In this document: positions 1 through 8,301 of the stretch, piece after piece | Position numbering within the stretch: the stretch's first letter is position 1 | Layout: each line of letters begins with the position of its first letter | Source: CAYZXT01 sp964482515 | Lineage (GTDB): Bacteria; Elusimicrobiota; Elusimicrobia; FEN-1173 | Direction of reading: 5' to 3' | Assembly: GCA_964482515.1 (NCBI GenBank) | Contig: CAYZXT010000027.1 | Location: 1-35,192 of the forward strand | DNA: 35,192 bases | The notes under the pieces: generated by a model | The model's database searches: none | Seen by the model: only the letters and a program-made list of their open reading frames with translations | Told to the model about the DNA's origin: nothing | Made by a program: the position numbers and the translations under genes

Positions 1-1967
1 TAGCCGGGCGGCGCGCCGATGAGCCGCGACACGGAATGTTTCTCCATGTATTCGGACATGTCGATGCGCAGCATGGCGTGTTCGTCGTCGAAAAGGAAAT
101 CCGCCAGGGCGCGCGCCAGTTCGGTCTTCCCCACGCCCGTGGGGCCGAGGAAGATAAACGATCCCATGGGCCGGTTCGGATCGGACAGCCCGGCGCGGCT
201 GCGGCGCAGGGCGTCGGACACGGCGCGGACCGCCTCGTCCTGTCCGACCACGCGAGCGTGCAGTTTTTCCTCCATTTGCAGGAGCTTCTGCATTTCCCCT
301 TCCAGCATTCGGGCCACGGGGATGCGGGTCCACTTCGACACCGTCTGGGCGATGTCCTCCGCGTCCACTTCCTCTTTCAACATGCGCTGGTCTCTCTGCA
401 GTTCGGACAACCGGTTCTGGGCCGTCTCCATCTCCTTCTGCAGCGCGGGAAGCCGGCCGTAGCGCAGTTCCGCGACTTTGCCGAGGTCGCCTTCTCGCTC
501 GGCTTTTTGCTCTTCGATCTTCAGATCTTCGATCTTCCGCTGGATCTCGCGGATGCGCACCAGCGCTGCCTTTTCGCTTTCCCAGTGCTTCTGCATCGTT
601 TCCGATTTTTGGGTAAGAGTCTTGAGCTCCAATTCCAATTTTTTCAGGCGCTCTTTTGTGGCCGCGTCGCTCTCCTTGGCCAAAGCCTGGCGTTCGATCT
701 CCAATTGGCGGCGGCGACGCTCCACTTCGTCCAGCTCCGCGGGCATGGAATCGATCTCCATGCGCAGGCGGCTGGCCGCCTCATCGATCAGGTCGATGGC
801 TTTGTCCGGAAGGAAGCGGTCCGCGATATAGCGATGGGACAGCGTGGCGGCGGCGACGATGGCTGGGTCGGTGATCCGCACGCCGTGGTGAAGTTCATAG
901 CGTTCCTTCAGGCCGCGCAGGATGGCGATGGTGTCTTCGACGGTAGGCTCACCCACCAGGACGGGCTGGAAACGGCGCTCCAGCGCCGCGTCTTTTTCGA
1001 TGTGTTTGCGGTATTCGTCCAGCGTCGTGGCGCCCACGCAGCGGAGCTCGCCGCGCGCGAGCATGGGCTTCAATAAATTGGCCGCGTCCACCGCGCCCTC
1101 GGCCGCGCCCGCGCCGACCAGAGTGTGAAGCTCGTCGATGAAAAGGATGATCTCGCCCTCGGCCGCGGTGATTTCCTTCAGGACGGCCTTGAGCCGGTCC
1201 TCAAACTCGCCGCGGTACTTCGCTCCGGCGATCAGCGCTCCCAGGTCCAGCGCCATCACGCGCTTGGACTTCAGTCCCTCCGGCACGTCACCGGAAACGA
1301 TCCGCTGGGCCAACCCCTCCACGATGGCGGTCTTCCCCACGCCGGGTTCGCCGATGAGCACCGGATTGTTCTTCGTCCGGCGGGACAGGACTTGGATGAC
1401 GCGACGGACCTCCTCGTCCCGTCCGATGACAGGGTCGAGTTTCCCTCGACGCGCCAATTCCGTCAGGTCCTTGCCGTATTTCTCCAGCGCGCGGTATTTA
1501 TCCTCCGGGCTCGCGTCGGTGACGCGCTGCGCCCCGCGAAGCGACGACATGGCCTGCAACACCTGTTCCCGCGTGAGGCCGAACCCCTTCAACACCTGGG
1601 CGGCCGCGTCGTTATCCAAAGAAAGGATCGCCAAAAGCAAATGTTCCGTGGAAACATATTCGTCCTGCAGGGCCTTGGCCTCGTCCTCTGCCCGGACCAG
1701 GACGTCGCGGAACCCTTGGGCGGCGGTCAGGTTGACCGAGCCGCGAACCTCGGGCAGCTTTCCGAGTTCGTCCTGAACGATTTTCTGGACGCGGGCACGC
1801 GGCGCGCCTGTTTTTTCCAATATGTCCGGAACCAACTGGTCCGGCACCTCTAGGGTGGCGGACAAAATATGCAATGCCTCCAACCGCTGATGGTGGCGGC
1901 GATCGGCGGTTTTTTGGGCTTCCTGCAGGACTTCCTGTGTCTTTAAAGTGAACTTCTCGAGGGCCAT
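1..1967 (-). CDS. clpB: ATP-dependent disaggregase ClpB, 3' part cut by window edge
   Basis: Hsp100 AAA+ chaperone that extracts polypeptides from aggregates together with the DnaK system in the cytoplasm. About 655 N-terminal codons are inside the window. Translation of the minus strand from the ATG at 1967 shows the Clp N-domain (start MALEKFTLKTQEVL), NBD1 with Walker A GEPGVGKTA and Walker B ILFIDELH, a long charged coiled-coil middle domain rich in E/K/R, and the start of NBD2 with Walker A GPTGVGKTE. The middle domain separates ClpB from ClpA and ClpC. The reading frame continues past base 1, so the end of NBD2 is missing only because of the window. A GGAGG ribosome-binding site lies just before the ATG. 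A sigma70-like promoter and a CIRCE-like operator lie directly upstream, fitting HrcA heat-shock control. Confidence 0.97.
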   Translation of the reverse strand, partial: MALEKFTLKTQEVLQEAQKTADRRHHQRLEALHILSATLEVPDQLVPDILEKTGAPRARVQKIVQDELGKLPEVRGSVNLTAAQGFRDVLVRAEDEAKALQDEYVSTEHLLLAILSLDNDAAAQVLKGFGLTREQVLQAMSSLRGAQRVTDASPEDKYRALEKYGKDLTELARRGKLDPVIGRDEEVRRVIQVLSRRTKNNPVLIGEPGVGKTAIVEGLAQRIVSGDVPEGLKSKRVMALDLGALIAGAKYRGEFEDRLKAVLKEITAAEGEIILFIDELHTLVGAGAAEGAVDAANLLKPMLARGELRCVGATTLDEYRKHIEKDAALERRFQPVLVGEPTVEDTIAILRGLKERYELHHGVRITDPAIVAAATLSHRYIADRFLPDKAIDLIDEAASRLRMEIDSMPAELDEVERRRRQLEIERQALAKESDAATKERLKKLELELKTLTQKSETMQKHWESEKAALVRIREIQRKIEDLKIEEQKAEREGDLGKVAELRYGRLPALQKEMETAQNRLSELQRDQRMLKEEVDAEDIAQTVSKWTRIPVARMLEGEMQKLLQMEEKLHARVVGQDEAVRAVSDALRRSRAGLSDPNRPMGSFIFLGPTGVGKTELARALADFLFDDEHAMLRIDMSEYMEKHSVSRLIGAPPG

Positions 1968-1987
1968 TTTGACCTCCAATTCCTAAT

Positions 1988-2014
1988 CTAGCACTCACGC
2001 GTCTGTTCTGCTAA
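1988..2014 (-). promoter_or_regulatory. CIRCE-like HrcA operator upstream of clpB
   Basis: On the plus strand the site reads CTAGCACTC, then nine bases, then TTCTGCTAA. The CIRCE consensus is TTAGCACTC-N9-GAGTGCTAA; the left arm matches 8 of 9 and the right arm 6 of 9, with exactly nine bases between. The site begins 20 bp upstream of the clpB ATG and touches the predicted -10 box, the usual position for HrcA repression. No hrcA gene is in the window. Confidence 0.72.
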
Positions 2015-2041
2015 TTTACAATAACGGCGTTTCTCCGTCAA
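2013..2041 (-). promoter_or_regulatory. sigma70-type promoter of clpB
   Basis: On the minus strand TTGACG (2041-2036) is followed by 17 bp and then TAAATT (2018-2013). The -10 element abuts the CIRCE-like operator, so repressor binding would block transcription start. The predicted 5' leader is about 40 nt and contains the GGAGG site. Confidence 0.6.
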
Positions 2042-2153
2042 GAGTTCCCATCACGGGACCTCAAGTTAACGATCTTAAGAATCCGGCGGCCGACATACCC
2101 GCTTTATGGGAAATTCCATCGACAAATCAATGTGAAATTTCTTTCCTCCCGCC

Positions 2154-2182
2154 TTGACTTCTCCCCGGTCTTCCCCTAGACT
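2154..2182 (+). promoter_or_regulatory. sigma70-type promoter of the histidine kinase operon
   Basis: TTGACT (2154-2159), 17 bp, TAGACT (2177-2182). The TTG of the -35 box is in frame with the kinase and could be mistaken for its start codon. The same -10 sequence with the same spacing occurs in front of the FecR-led operon at 28308-28336. Confidence 0.6.
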
Positions 2183-2204
2183 TGGAAAAGCGAGGTCGCA
2201 ATTA

Positions 2205-4433
2205 ATGAAGCCTTTCCGCATCAAACTCTTCGTCAAGGTCGTCCTATTAATGCTGGGGCTTTCCACCATACCCCTCACATTGGTCGGGACCCGCATCCTT
2301 AAGCTCAACCGCGACAGCCTGCAATACGAAGTTTTGCGTTACCACACATCTTTGGCCCAGAACCTAGCCAATAAACTGGACGTTCAGCTGTCCAATTTGG
2401 ATGAAAAGCTGGACTTCGCGGTGAACTCTCTTCACTCCGAGCAGGTGGGATGGGCGGAAAAACAATCCGTCCTCCAGGGACTGGTCAATTCCGATCCCAA
2501 ATTCGCCATCATCGCCGTTGTGGCGAAGAACGGCAAGGAATTCATCAAAGTTTATAACCCGGTGCTGGAAGCGAAACTCGCCTCCTTTCCCGAGCTGACC
2601 TCCCACGCGGACGATCCGCTGTTCCAGCAACTCCCGAAATCGGAAGAACGTATTTGGGACATTTCGAACGCCGGCTCGGACCCCCGCTTGCGTTTGTATT
2701 ATCCCTTTCAAACCCCCACCGGCGTCCATGCCGTGTTCATGAGCTATTCCCTGAACGCGTTCTGGAAGGAACTCGCCGACACCAAAATCGGCGGAAGCGG
2801 CTTCACCTTCCTCGTGGATAGAGAAGGGACCATCCTGGCGCATCCCGACAATAATAAAATCCTGGCCCGGGAGTCAGCCCGCGGTTACGCGCTGATCGCT
2901 TCCGCCCTAGCGGGGAACGCCGGCGCCTCGGAGTTCTCCGACAAGGGGTCAACCTGGGTCGGGTCCGCCGCGCCCGTGAAACGGTTGGGCGGCGCCGTCA
3001 TGACCCTTCAGCCCCGGGACGAGGCCTACGCCGCGTCCATAAAAGGACAGCGGACCGCCGCGGCGTGGATACTTTTGTCCGCCGTCATCGCCGCGTTCCT
3101 GGCGGCCCTGTTCGCCCGGCGGCTGACGCGCCCGATCCTGCAGGTCATCCAAGCCTCCCGCGAAGTTAACCTGGAGACGGGACATTTCCCCCCGGACATA
3201 AACGTGGCCTCGCGCGACGAAATCGGCGAACTCGCGGACACGTTCAACGCCATGACTAAAAAGCTCAAAAGCTACGCCGCCATGCAGTTGGGCCGCATGA
3301 TGGCGGAGAAGAACAAGACAGAAGCCATCATCTATTCCATCGACGACGGCCTCATCATGACGGACCACGAAAGCAACATCGAATTCATCAACGGCCGCGC
3401 CCGCGAATTCCTCGGGATCACCCAGCGGCCCCAGGAAATGCTCGACAAGCCCCTCTGGGACTTCATCCCCCGCACCGAGGTGCTGGACATCCTCTGGGAC
3501 ATGACCCACAACATCAAGGACAACGTCGCCAAGGAAGTCGAAGTGTCATACGGCAATTACCGGCAGACCCTGAGCGTCAGCGCGGCCTCGGTCCGCACCC
3601 CCACCGAGGGCGAGGACATGGGGATCGTCATCATCCTCCGCAACATCACCTTGGAAAAGCAGATCGAGCAGATGAAGGACGACTTCATCCATTCCATCAC
3701 CCACGACCTGCGCAACCCCATGACGTCCATCCGCGGCTTCCTGAAATTCCTCATCGACGAGCTGGGCGGGCCGCTCACGGACCAACAGCGGAAAATGGTG
3801 GAGACCATGGACCGCGCGAGCATGCGCCTCCTGGGGATGATCAACGACATCCTGGACGTCGCGAAGCTCGAGGCCGGCAAGATCCAGCTGAACCTGGCGG
3901 AAACGGACCTTCGCGATACGGCTAGGCACGTCAACGAACTGCTCCAAACCCAGGCGACCAAAAAACAGATCGAGCTGGTCCTGGATGCGCCGGAAGGTCT
4001 CCCAAAAATTTCGGTTGATCCCATGTTGATGGAACGGCTGTACACCAACCTGATCGGCAATGCCATCAAGTTCACTCCTGAGGGCGGCAGGATCACCGTA
4101 CAGCTGGTCGACAAAGGGGATTCGATCTACAGCGCGGTGACGGACAGCGGCGAGGGCATCCCGCCCGACTATCTGAATAAGATCTTCGACAAATTCCAGC
4201 AGGTGGCGGGCCAGCGCAAGGGCGGCACCGGGCTTGGGCTGACGATCTGCAAATACATCGTGGAAAGCCACAAGGGAGACATCTTCGTGGAATCGGAAGT
4301 CGGCAAAGGCTCCAAGTTCCAATTCACCATTCCCAAAAACCTCCGGGACCTTCTGCCGGCGATGCCCGTCCTTCCGAAGCTCGAAGATGCCCCGCCGCCG
4401 AACGGCGGCAGGAAAAGCGAGAACGCGGCGTGA
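2205..4433 (+). CDS. Membrane sensor histidine kinase (Cache-like sensor, HAMP, PAS, HisKA, HATPase)
   Basis: A 742-residue inner-membrane kinase that should autophosphorylate on His and pass the phosphate to a response regulator. TM1 is at about residues 8-28. An extracytoplasmic Cache-like sensor domain follows (with GFTFLVDREGTILAHPD), then TM2 at about 285-305, HAMP, and a PAS domain at about 375-490 (starting near EAIIYSIDDGLIMTDHESN). The H-box is HDLRNPM with His at about 500, the N-box NLIGNAIKF with Asn at about 619, the G1 box DSGEG at about 647, and the G2 box GGTGLGL at about 673. The ATG at 2205 is preferred over an in-frame TTG at 2154, because that TTG is part of the -35 box. 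No response regulator is adjacent, so the kinase is an orphan here. Its stop codon overlaps the GTG of the LysM-FecR gene (GTGA), implying translational coupling. The ligand cannot be predicted. Confidence 0.93.
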   Translation: MKPFRIKLFVKVVLLMLGLSTIPLTLVGTRILKLNRDSLQYEVLRYHTSLAQNLANKLDVQLSNLDEKLDFAVNSLHSEQVGWAEKQSVLQGLVNSDPKFAIIAVVAKNGKEFIKVYNPVLEAKLASFPELTSHADDPLFQQLPKSEERIWDISNAGSDPRLRLYYPFQTPTGVHAVFMSYSLNAFWKELADTKIGGSGFTFLVDREGTILAHPDNNKILARESARGYALIASALAGNAGASEFSDKGSTWVGSAAPVKRLGGAVMTLQPRDEAYAASIKGQRTAAAWILLSAVIAAFLAALFARRLTRPILQVIQASREVNLETGHFPPDINVASRDEIGELADTFNAMTKKLKSYAAMQLGRMMAEKNKTEAIIYSIDDGLIMTDHESNIEFINGRAREFLGITQRPQEMLDKPLWDFIPRTEVLDILWDMTHNIKDNVAKEVEVSYGNYRQTLSVSAASVRTPTEGEDMGIVIILRNITLEKQIEQMKDDFIHSITHDLRNPMTSIRGFLKFLIDELGGPLTDQQRKMVETMDRASMRLLGMINDILDVAKLEAGKIQLNLAETDLRDTARHVNELLQTQATKKQIELVLDAPEGLPKISVDPMLMERLYTNLIGNAIKFTPEGGRITVQLVDKGDSIYSAVTDSGEGIPPDYLNKIFDKFQQVAGQRKGGTGLGLTICKYIVESHKGDIFVESEVGKGSKFQFTIPKNLRDLLPAMPVLPKLEDAPPPNGGRKSENAA

Positions 4434-5938
4434 AGATCTTCCTCCGGCGCCTTATTTTGATCCTTTTCGTGTTTCATTTCTTTCCTCCGCTGAACGCCGA
4501 GGTTTTCCAGGACGTCACGGTGCGGCAGGGCGACACGCTCTGGAGCATCTCCCAATATTATCTGAAGGACCCCAAGCGCTGGCCGGACATCCTGAAATAC
4601 AACCCGTCACTCGGGAAAGACCCGATGGTGGCCCTGCCGGGCATGAGGCTCCGCATCCCCGTGCTCCTCATCAAGGAAAGCCTGCGCGCCGCCGAACTCC
4701 TCCGCCTGATCAACGACGTGCGCTACAAGCGGCAGGAGAGCTCATCCTGGCAGACGGCCAAGCTCGAGATGCAGCTTTTCAACGGGGACAGCCTGCGGAC
4801 ACTGAGCGACTCCAACGCCGACGTCAAATTCCCCACCGGCGAAGTCATCAAGCTGGAAGCGAACTCCTACGCGGTCATCCGCCCGGAGAAGACCCGCGAG
4901 ACCGTCGAACTGCTGGCCGGCGACATGCGGGCCAAGCAGGCGCGGGTGATCACGGCCAGCGGCGCCAACATCGCGCCACAGGGAAAGGATTCGGACTTCC
5001 GCACGCGGGTCAAGGCCGACCGTTCCGAACTGGTTTTGGTTTATAAGGGGCGCGTGGACGTCACGGCCCAGGGAAAGACCGTCGCGGTGCTGGAGGGTTT
5101 CGGGACGGAGATCAAGCCCATGGCCGCGCCCGCCGAGCCCGTGTCCCTTCCCCAAATTCCGGATGTCGCCCTCGGCGATCTGCCAAGCCTCGGCGACGTC
5201 ACCGTCAAGCCCGGACGCGCCGACATCGGTCCGGTCCTGTCCGTCGATCCGCCCTCCTCCAAGGACTTAAAGGTTCAAGCCTCCTTTCCCGGGGAGACGA
5301 AGGCCCAGGCCGTCAGGCCGCGGAACCTGGTCGACAAATACCATTTGGAGATCGCGGACAGCCAGGATTTCAAGCGCCCCCTGATGAGCAAATATTATCC
5401 ATTATCGGAGAAGATAAACTTCCGCTCGCTGGGATTGAAGAGCGGCGTCTACTGGTGGCGCATCGCCTACGTGGATTCGCTGGGCATGGAGGGCGGTTTC
5501 TCGCGCCCTCAGTCCATCGACATCGATCTGACCCCTCCCGATTGCACGCTGGTCAGCCCATCGGACGGCGAAGAGTTCGACGTTGATGAAGAATACGTCG
5601 AGGTGAGGGGACACGCCGAGCCCAACGTCCGAATCACGATCAACGACGAGCCCGCGACCGTGGACTTCAACGGCTCATTCTCCGTCCGCGTCCCCGTGCA
5701 CGCGGGGAAGACCCGCCTCATCGCGAAAGCGATCGACAGGGACGGCAACGCGACGACCCTCGAGCGCGTCGTCTATCGCCTGGCGGAGGGGCAGAAAGGC
5801 CGGACCATGGTGGCCAAGTCCCAAATGCCGGACGACCTTCCGGAAGAAAGCAAGAAGGGTGGATTCTTCGCCTCGGCCACCGCCGGATTGCTCACCATCG
5901 GCACCATCATCGGAGTATTTCTTTTAATTTTGGGCTAG
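4430..5938 (+). CDS. LysM-FecR-Ig domain protein with C-terminal membrane anchor
   Basis: 502 residues. Residues 1-23 form a hydrophobic signal sequence or anchor. A LysM domain follows at about 27-78 (VRQGDTLWSISQYYL, then WPDILKYNPSL and LPGMRLRIP) and should bind peptidoglycan. A FecR-like domain covers about 105-215 (VKFPTGEVIKLEANSYAVI; VYKGRVDV). A fibronectin-like segment at about 285-360 contains GVYWWRIAYVDSLG. An Ig-like domain of the glucodextranase-B/surface type lies at about 365-450 (RGHAEPNVRITINDEP). A Gly-rich hydrophobic helix ends the protein at about 478-501. Translation starts at GTG 4430, overlapping the kinase stop. The overlap and membrane location suggest that it works with the kinase in envelope sensing or as a wall-bound partner. 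That role is inference; no substrate is visible. Confidence 0.85.
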   Translation: MKIFLRRLILILFVFHFFPPLNAEVFQDVTVRQGDTLWSISQYYLKDPKRWPDILKYNPSLGKDPMVALPGMRLRIPVLLIKESLRAAELLRLINDVRYKRQESSSWQTAKLEMQLFNGDSLRTLSDSNADVKFPTGEVIKLEANSYAVIRPEKTRETVELLAGDMRAKQARVITASGANIAPQGKDSDFRTRVKADRSELVLVYKGRVDVTAQGKTVAVLEGFGTEIKPMAAPAEPVSLPQIPDVALGDLPSLGDVTVKPGRADIGPVLSVDPPSSKDLKVQASFPGETKAQAVRPRNLVDKYHLEIADSQDFKRPLMSKYYPLSEKINFRSLGLKSGVYWWRIAYVDSLGMEGGFSRPQSIDIDLTPPDCTLVSPSDGEEFDVDEEYVEVRGHAEPNVRITINDEPATVDFNGSFSVRVPVHAGKTRLIAKAIDRDGNATTLERVVYRLAEGQKGRTMVAKSQMPDDLPEESKKGGFFASATAGLLTIGTIIGVFLLILG

Positions 5939-5969
5939 AATAGGGCATGCCATCCTACAATCCGGCACG

Positions 5970-8282
5970 ATGCCTGGCGGCAACGTGACCCGCCGCGAAG
6001 TATCGTTTCTTCAGTGGATTCTGCTGATTCCCTGCCTGGCCTTCTTCCACCCGCTTTTCAAAGGCAAAGTCCCTTTCACAGGAGACATCCTCTATTCCTT
6101 CCATCCCTGGCTGACCTACGCCGCGCAAAACCTCCAGGCCGGGCATCTTCCCCTGTGGAACCCATTCTCAACCTGCGGCGAACCGTTCCTGGCGAACCCG
6201 CAAACAATGATCTTCCATCCGGGCGCCATCATGTTTTGGATTTTCCCCTTCGCCGCGGCCTGGCCCCTCTTCATGCTCGCCCACCAGGCGCTGCTGTTCT
6301 GGGCCGCCGCGCTGCTGGTGAAACATGGGAACCGCGACGCCTCACGCGAGACGGTGGCCCTGGCGGCGTCGGTCATCGCCTGGGGCGGGTTCTCCGTCAT
6401 ACACTGGGAATTCCCCAGCGCCGTGGCGACGATGCCCTTCGTGGCGCTGGTCTTGCTTTTCAGTTTATCGGGGCATTGGATCGGACTGGCGCTGGCGTCG
6501 GCGTTGCTCTGGACCGGAGGCTACAGTCAGTTCGCGATCTATGCGTTGCTCTGGGGCGCCATGGGGATGGTTTGGAATGCCGTCATTCCGGTGAAAACCG
6601 GAATCCAGAAGAATTCAAGCATCTGGACCCCGGCTTTTGCCGGGGTGACAAAATGGGCTTTCGCCATCATCGCTGGCGTGCTTCTCGCTCTGCCGCAGAT
6701 CCTATCGTCCTGGGAGGTAACGCAAAATTCCATGCGCACCGGGATCGGCGCCGCGGAATCCGGCGCTTATCTGCTCACACCGGTCTTCTTGATCAAATTT
6801 CTGCTGCCATCGATCCTGGACAAAATATCCCTGCCCTATTCGCCCGTGGTTTTCGACCATATGCTCTGGCCCATCCAGCGCGGCTGGCTCACCACGTTCT
6901 TCATCGGCACGCCGGCGATCCTGCTCGGACTGGCCGGCCTGAAAAACATTCGCAAACCGCGCACGATCTTTCTTCTGGCTTCCCTCGCGCTCTTCGTTTC
7001 CCTGGCCATGGGATGGGAGCCGCTGTTTTCCCTCCTGCGCCGCTTCGTGCCGGGCCTGCGCTACATGACCCATTTCTCCAACGCCATGGGGATGGTGGTC
7101 ATCGCGCTGGCCCTGCTGATTCCGGCCGGACTGAAATCATCCGAAAACCCCTGGCCGCTTCGGGCCCTTTGGTCGACGGCTTTTCTCATCGCCATTGCCT
7201 TGACGATTTCATCCGCCGCGCGGACATGGGTGGTCCACGGTTTGATCGAATTGGATCAGCTGAACGCGGCCCAGGACGCGCAGGTCTTCGCTGCGGCACG
7301 GATGTCGCTCATCGTCCTCGGTCTCGCGGCCGCCGCGTTTTTTCTGCCGGGGAAATGGCGCATCGCCGGATTACTTTGTCTCACGCTTGCCGAGCTCTGG
7401 ATCTTCGGGCGCGACATTCTTCCCTACACGGAGGCGTCCTTCTTCCACCGGCCCGTCCCCTTGGCGAGGGGGCTCCTGGGCACGCCGAACCGCCTCGCCT
7501 ATTCCATCGAAATGGTCCGCGCGCCGGTACCGCTCGACGGCGACACGCTGGAGGAGGGCTATCAAAGCGTCCGCCAAATACTGCACCCCAGCCTGAACCT
7601 TCCCTACCGCGTCCCGTTCACCTGGGGCTATGAGGTTTTCCCCCTGAAGCACTTCACGGAATTCCGCCGCACGCTGAAGGAGGGACAGGAGTCGGGGCCG
7701 CAGATCGATTTCGTCGGCGGCCGCCACATCGTCGCCACGAAGGAAATGCCCCACCGGCTCATGGCCCGACGCCCCAACGGATTGCTTTACACCAACGACA
7801 GCGCCCTTCCGCGCGCCCACTGGGTCGGAAAAGAAACCGTCATCCCCAACGCGGACGAACGCCTGCGCTATATTTCCGGCGAATGGAAACCCTGGGAAGA
7901 AGTCGTGGTGGAGGAATTTCCCGAGACGGCATTCCGCGCCGTCCGGCAAACGGTGGCCGCGCCTGGCGGCGATGGTCAACGGGGCGACGGCATTTCATGG
8001 AAGGAAACGCCCGGCCGCTTGGTCGCACGCGGAGAAAATCCCACGGCGGGCTGGCTGGTTTACAGCGAAACGTTCTATCCGGGATGGGAAGCCTACGTGA
8101 ACGGGAAGCGCGTCGAACTCTGGAAGGCGAACCACGCGTTCCAGGCCGTGCGCACGCCGGCGGGCCAGTGGGAAGCGGTGCTGATCTATAGGCCGAAACT
8201 ATTCAGGTGGGGATTGATCGGAAGCTTGATGGCAGGAATAATGTTCGCCGTATATTTTCTTACAAAGAAAATCCTTCTTTAA
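5970..8282 (+). CDS. YfhO-family polytopic membrane protein
   Basis: 770 residues with about a dozen predicted transmembrane helices and a soluble C-terminal part ending in one more helix. The N-terminal loop has the YfhO-type pattern of Pro, Trp and Asn (PLWNPFSTCGEPFLANPQ). The C-terminus has the typical YfhO block SETFYPGWEAYVNGK, then TPAGQWEAVLIYRP. In Bacillus, YfhO is linked to glycosylation of lipoteichoic acid, and the fold resembles GT-C glycosyltransferases, so a lipid-linked sugar transferase role is likely but unproven. Residues about 204-227 are encoded by a palindromic repeat inserted in frame. The gene follows the LysM-FecR gene by 31 bp. No clear ribosome-binding site precedes the ATG; TACAAT ends 8 nt upstream of it, so a separate leaderless transcript is possible. 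Confidence 0.85.
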   Translation: MPGGNVTRREVSFLQWILLIPCLAFFHPLFKGKVPFTGDILYSFHPWLTYAAQNLQAGHLPLWNPFSTCGEPFLANPQTMIFHPGAIMFWIFPFAAAWPLFMLAHQALLFWAAALLVKHGNRDASRETVALAASVIAWGGFSVIHWEFPSAVATMPFVALVLLFSLSGHWIGLALASALLWTGGYSQFAIYALLWGAMGMVWNAVIPVKTGIQKNSSIWTPAFAGVTKWAFAIIAGVLLALPQILSSWEVTQNSMRTGIGAAESGAYLLTPVFLIKFLLPSILDKISLPYSPVVFDHMLWPIQRGWLTTFFIGTPAILLGLAGLKNIRKPRTIFLLASLALFVSLAMGWEPLFSLLRRFVPGLRYMTHFSNAMGMVVIALALLIPAGLKSSENPWPLRALWSTAFLIAIALTISSAARTWVVHGLIELDQLNAAQDAQVFAAARMSLIVLGLAAAAFFLPGKWRIAGLLCLTLAELWIFGRDILPYTEASFFHRPVPLARGLLGTPNRLAYSIEMVRAPVPLDGDTLEEGYQSVRQILHPSLNLPYRVPFTWGYEVFPLKHFTEFRRTLKEGQESGPQIDFVGGRHIVATKEMPHRLMARRPNGLLYTNDSALPRAHWVGKETVIPNADERLRYISGEWKPWEEVVVEEFPETAFRAVRQTVAAPGGDGQRGDGISWKETPGRLVARGENPTAGWLVYSETFYPGWEAYVNGKRVELWKANHAFQAVRTPAGQWEAVLIYRPKLFRWGLIGSLMAGIMFAVYFLTKKILL
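6581..6649. repeat. Dispersed palindromic repeat, copy 1 (inside the YfhO-family gene)
   Basis: Two hairpins lie between CGTCATTCCGG and CCGGGGTGAC ends. Hairpin 1 pairs ATTCCGG (6585-6591) with CCGGAAT (6598-6604). Hairpin 2 pairs CCCCGGC (6628-6634) with GCCGGGG (6639-6645) around TTTT. The outer ends form a third inverted repeat. The copy at 16632-16709 has the same layout. Here the element is read in frame and adds about 23 residues without breaking the gene. Confidence 0.85.
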
Positions 8283-8301
8283 ACCCACAACACATCCAAT
8301 T

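Noticed and set aside
2154..2204. Upstream TTG start for the histidine kinase
   Set aside because: This TTG is part of a TTGACT-N17-TAGACT promoter, and the ATG at 2205 leads directly into TM1.
6581..6649. CRISPR-like or intrinsic-terminator reading of the hairpins
   Set aside because: There is no repeat-spacer periodicity and no U-tract after the stems; the element is a dispersed palindromic repeat.
6014..7633. A 539-codon open frame on the plus strand
   Set aside because: It is a shifted frame of the YfhO-family gene, rich in Arg, Gly and Pro, without any recognisable domain. Long frames opposite or beside real genes are common in GC-rich DNA.
8283..8301. Terminator between the convergent YfhO-family and receiver genes
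   Set aside because: The 19-bp gap has no hairpin and no T-tract on either strand.
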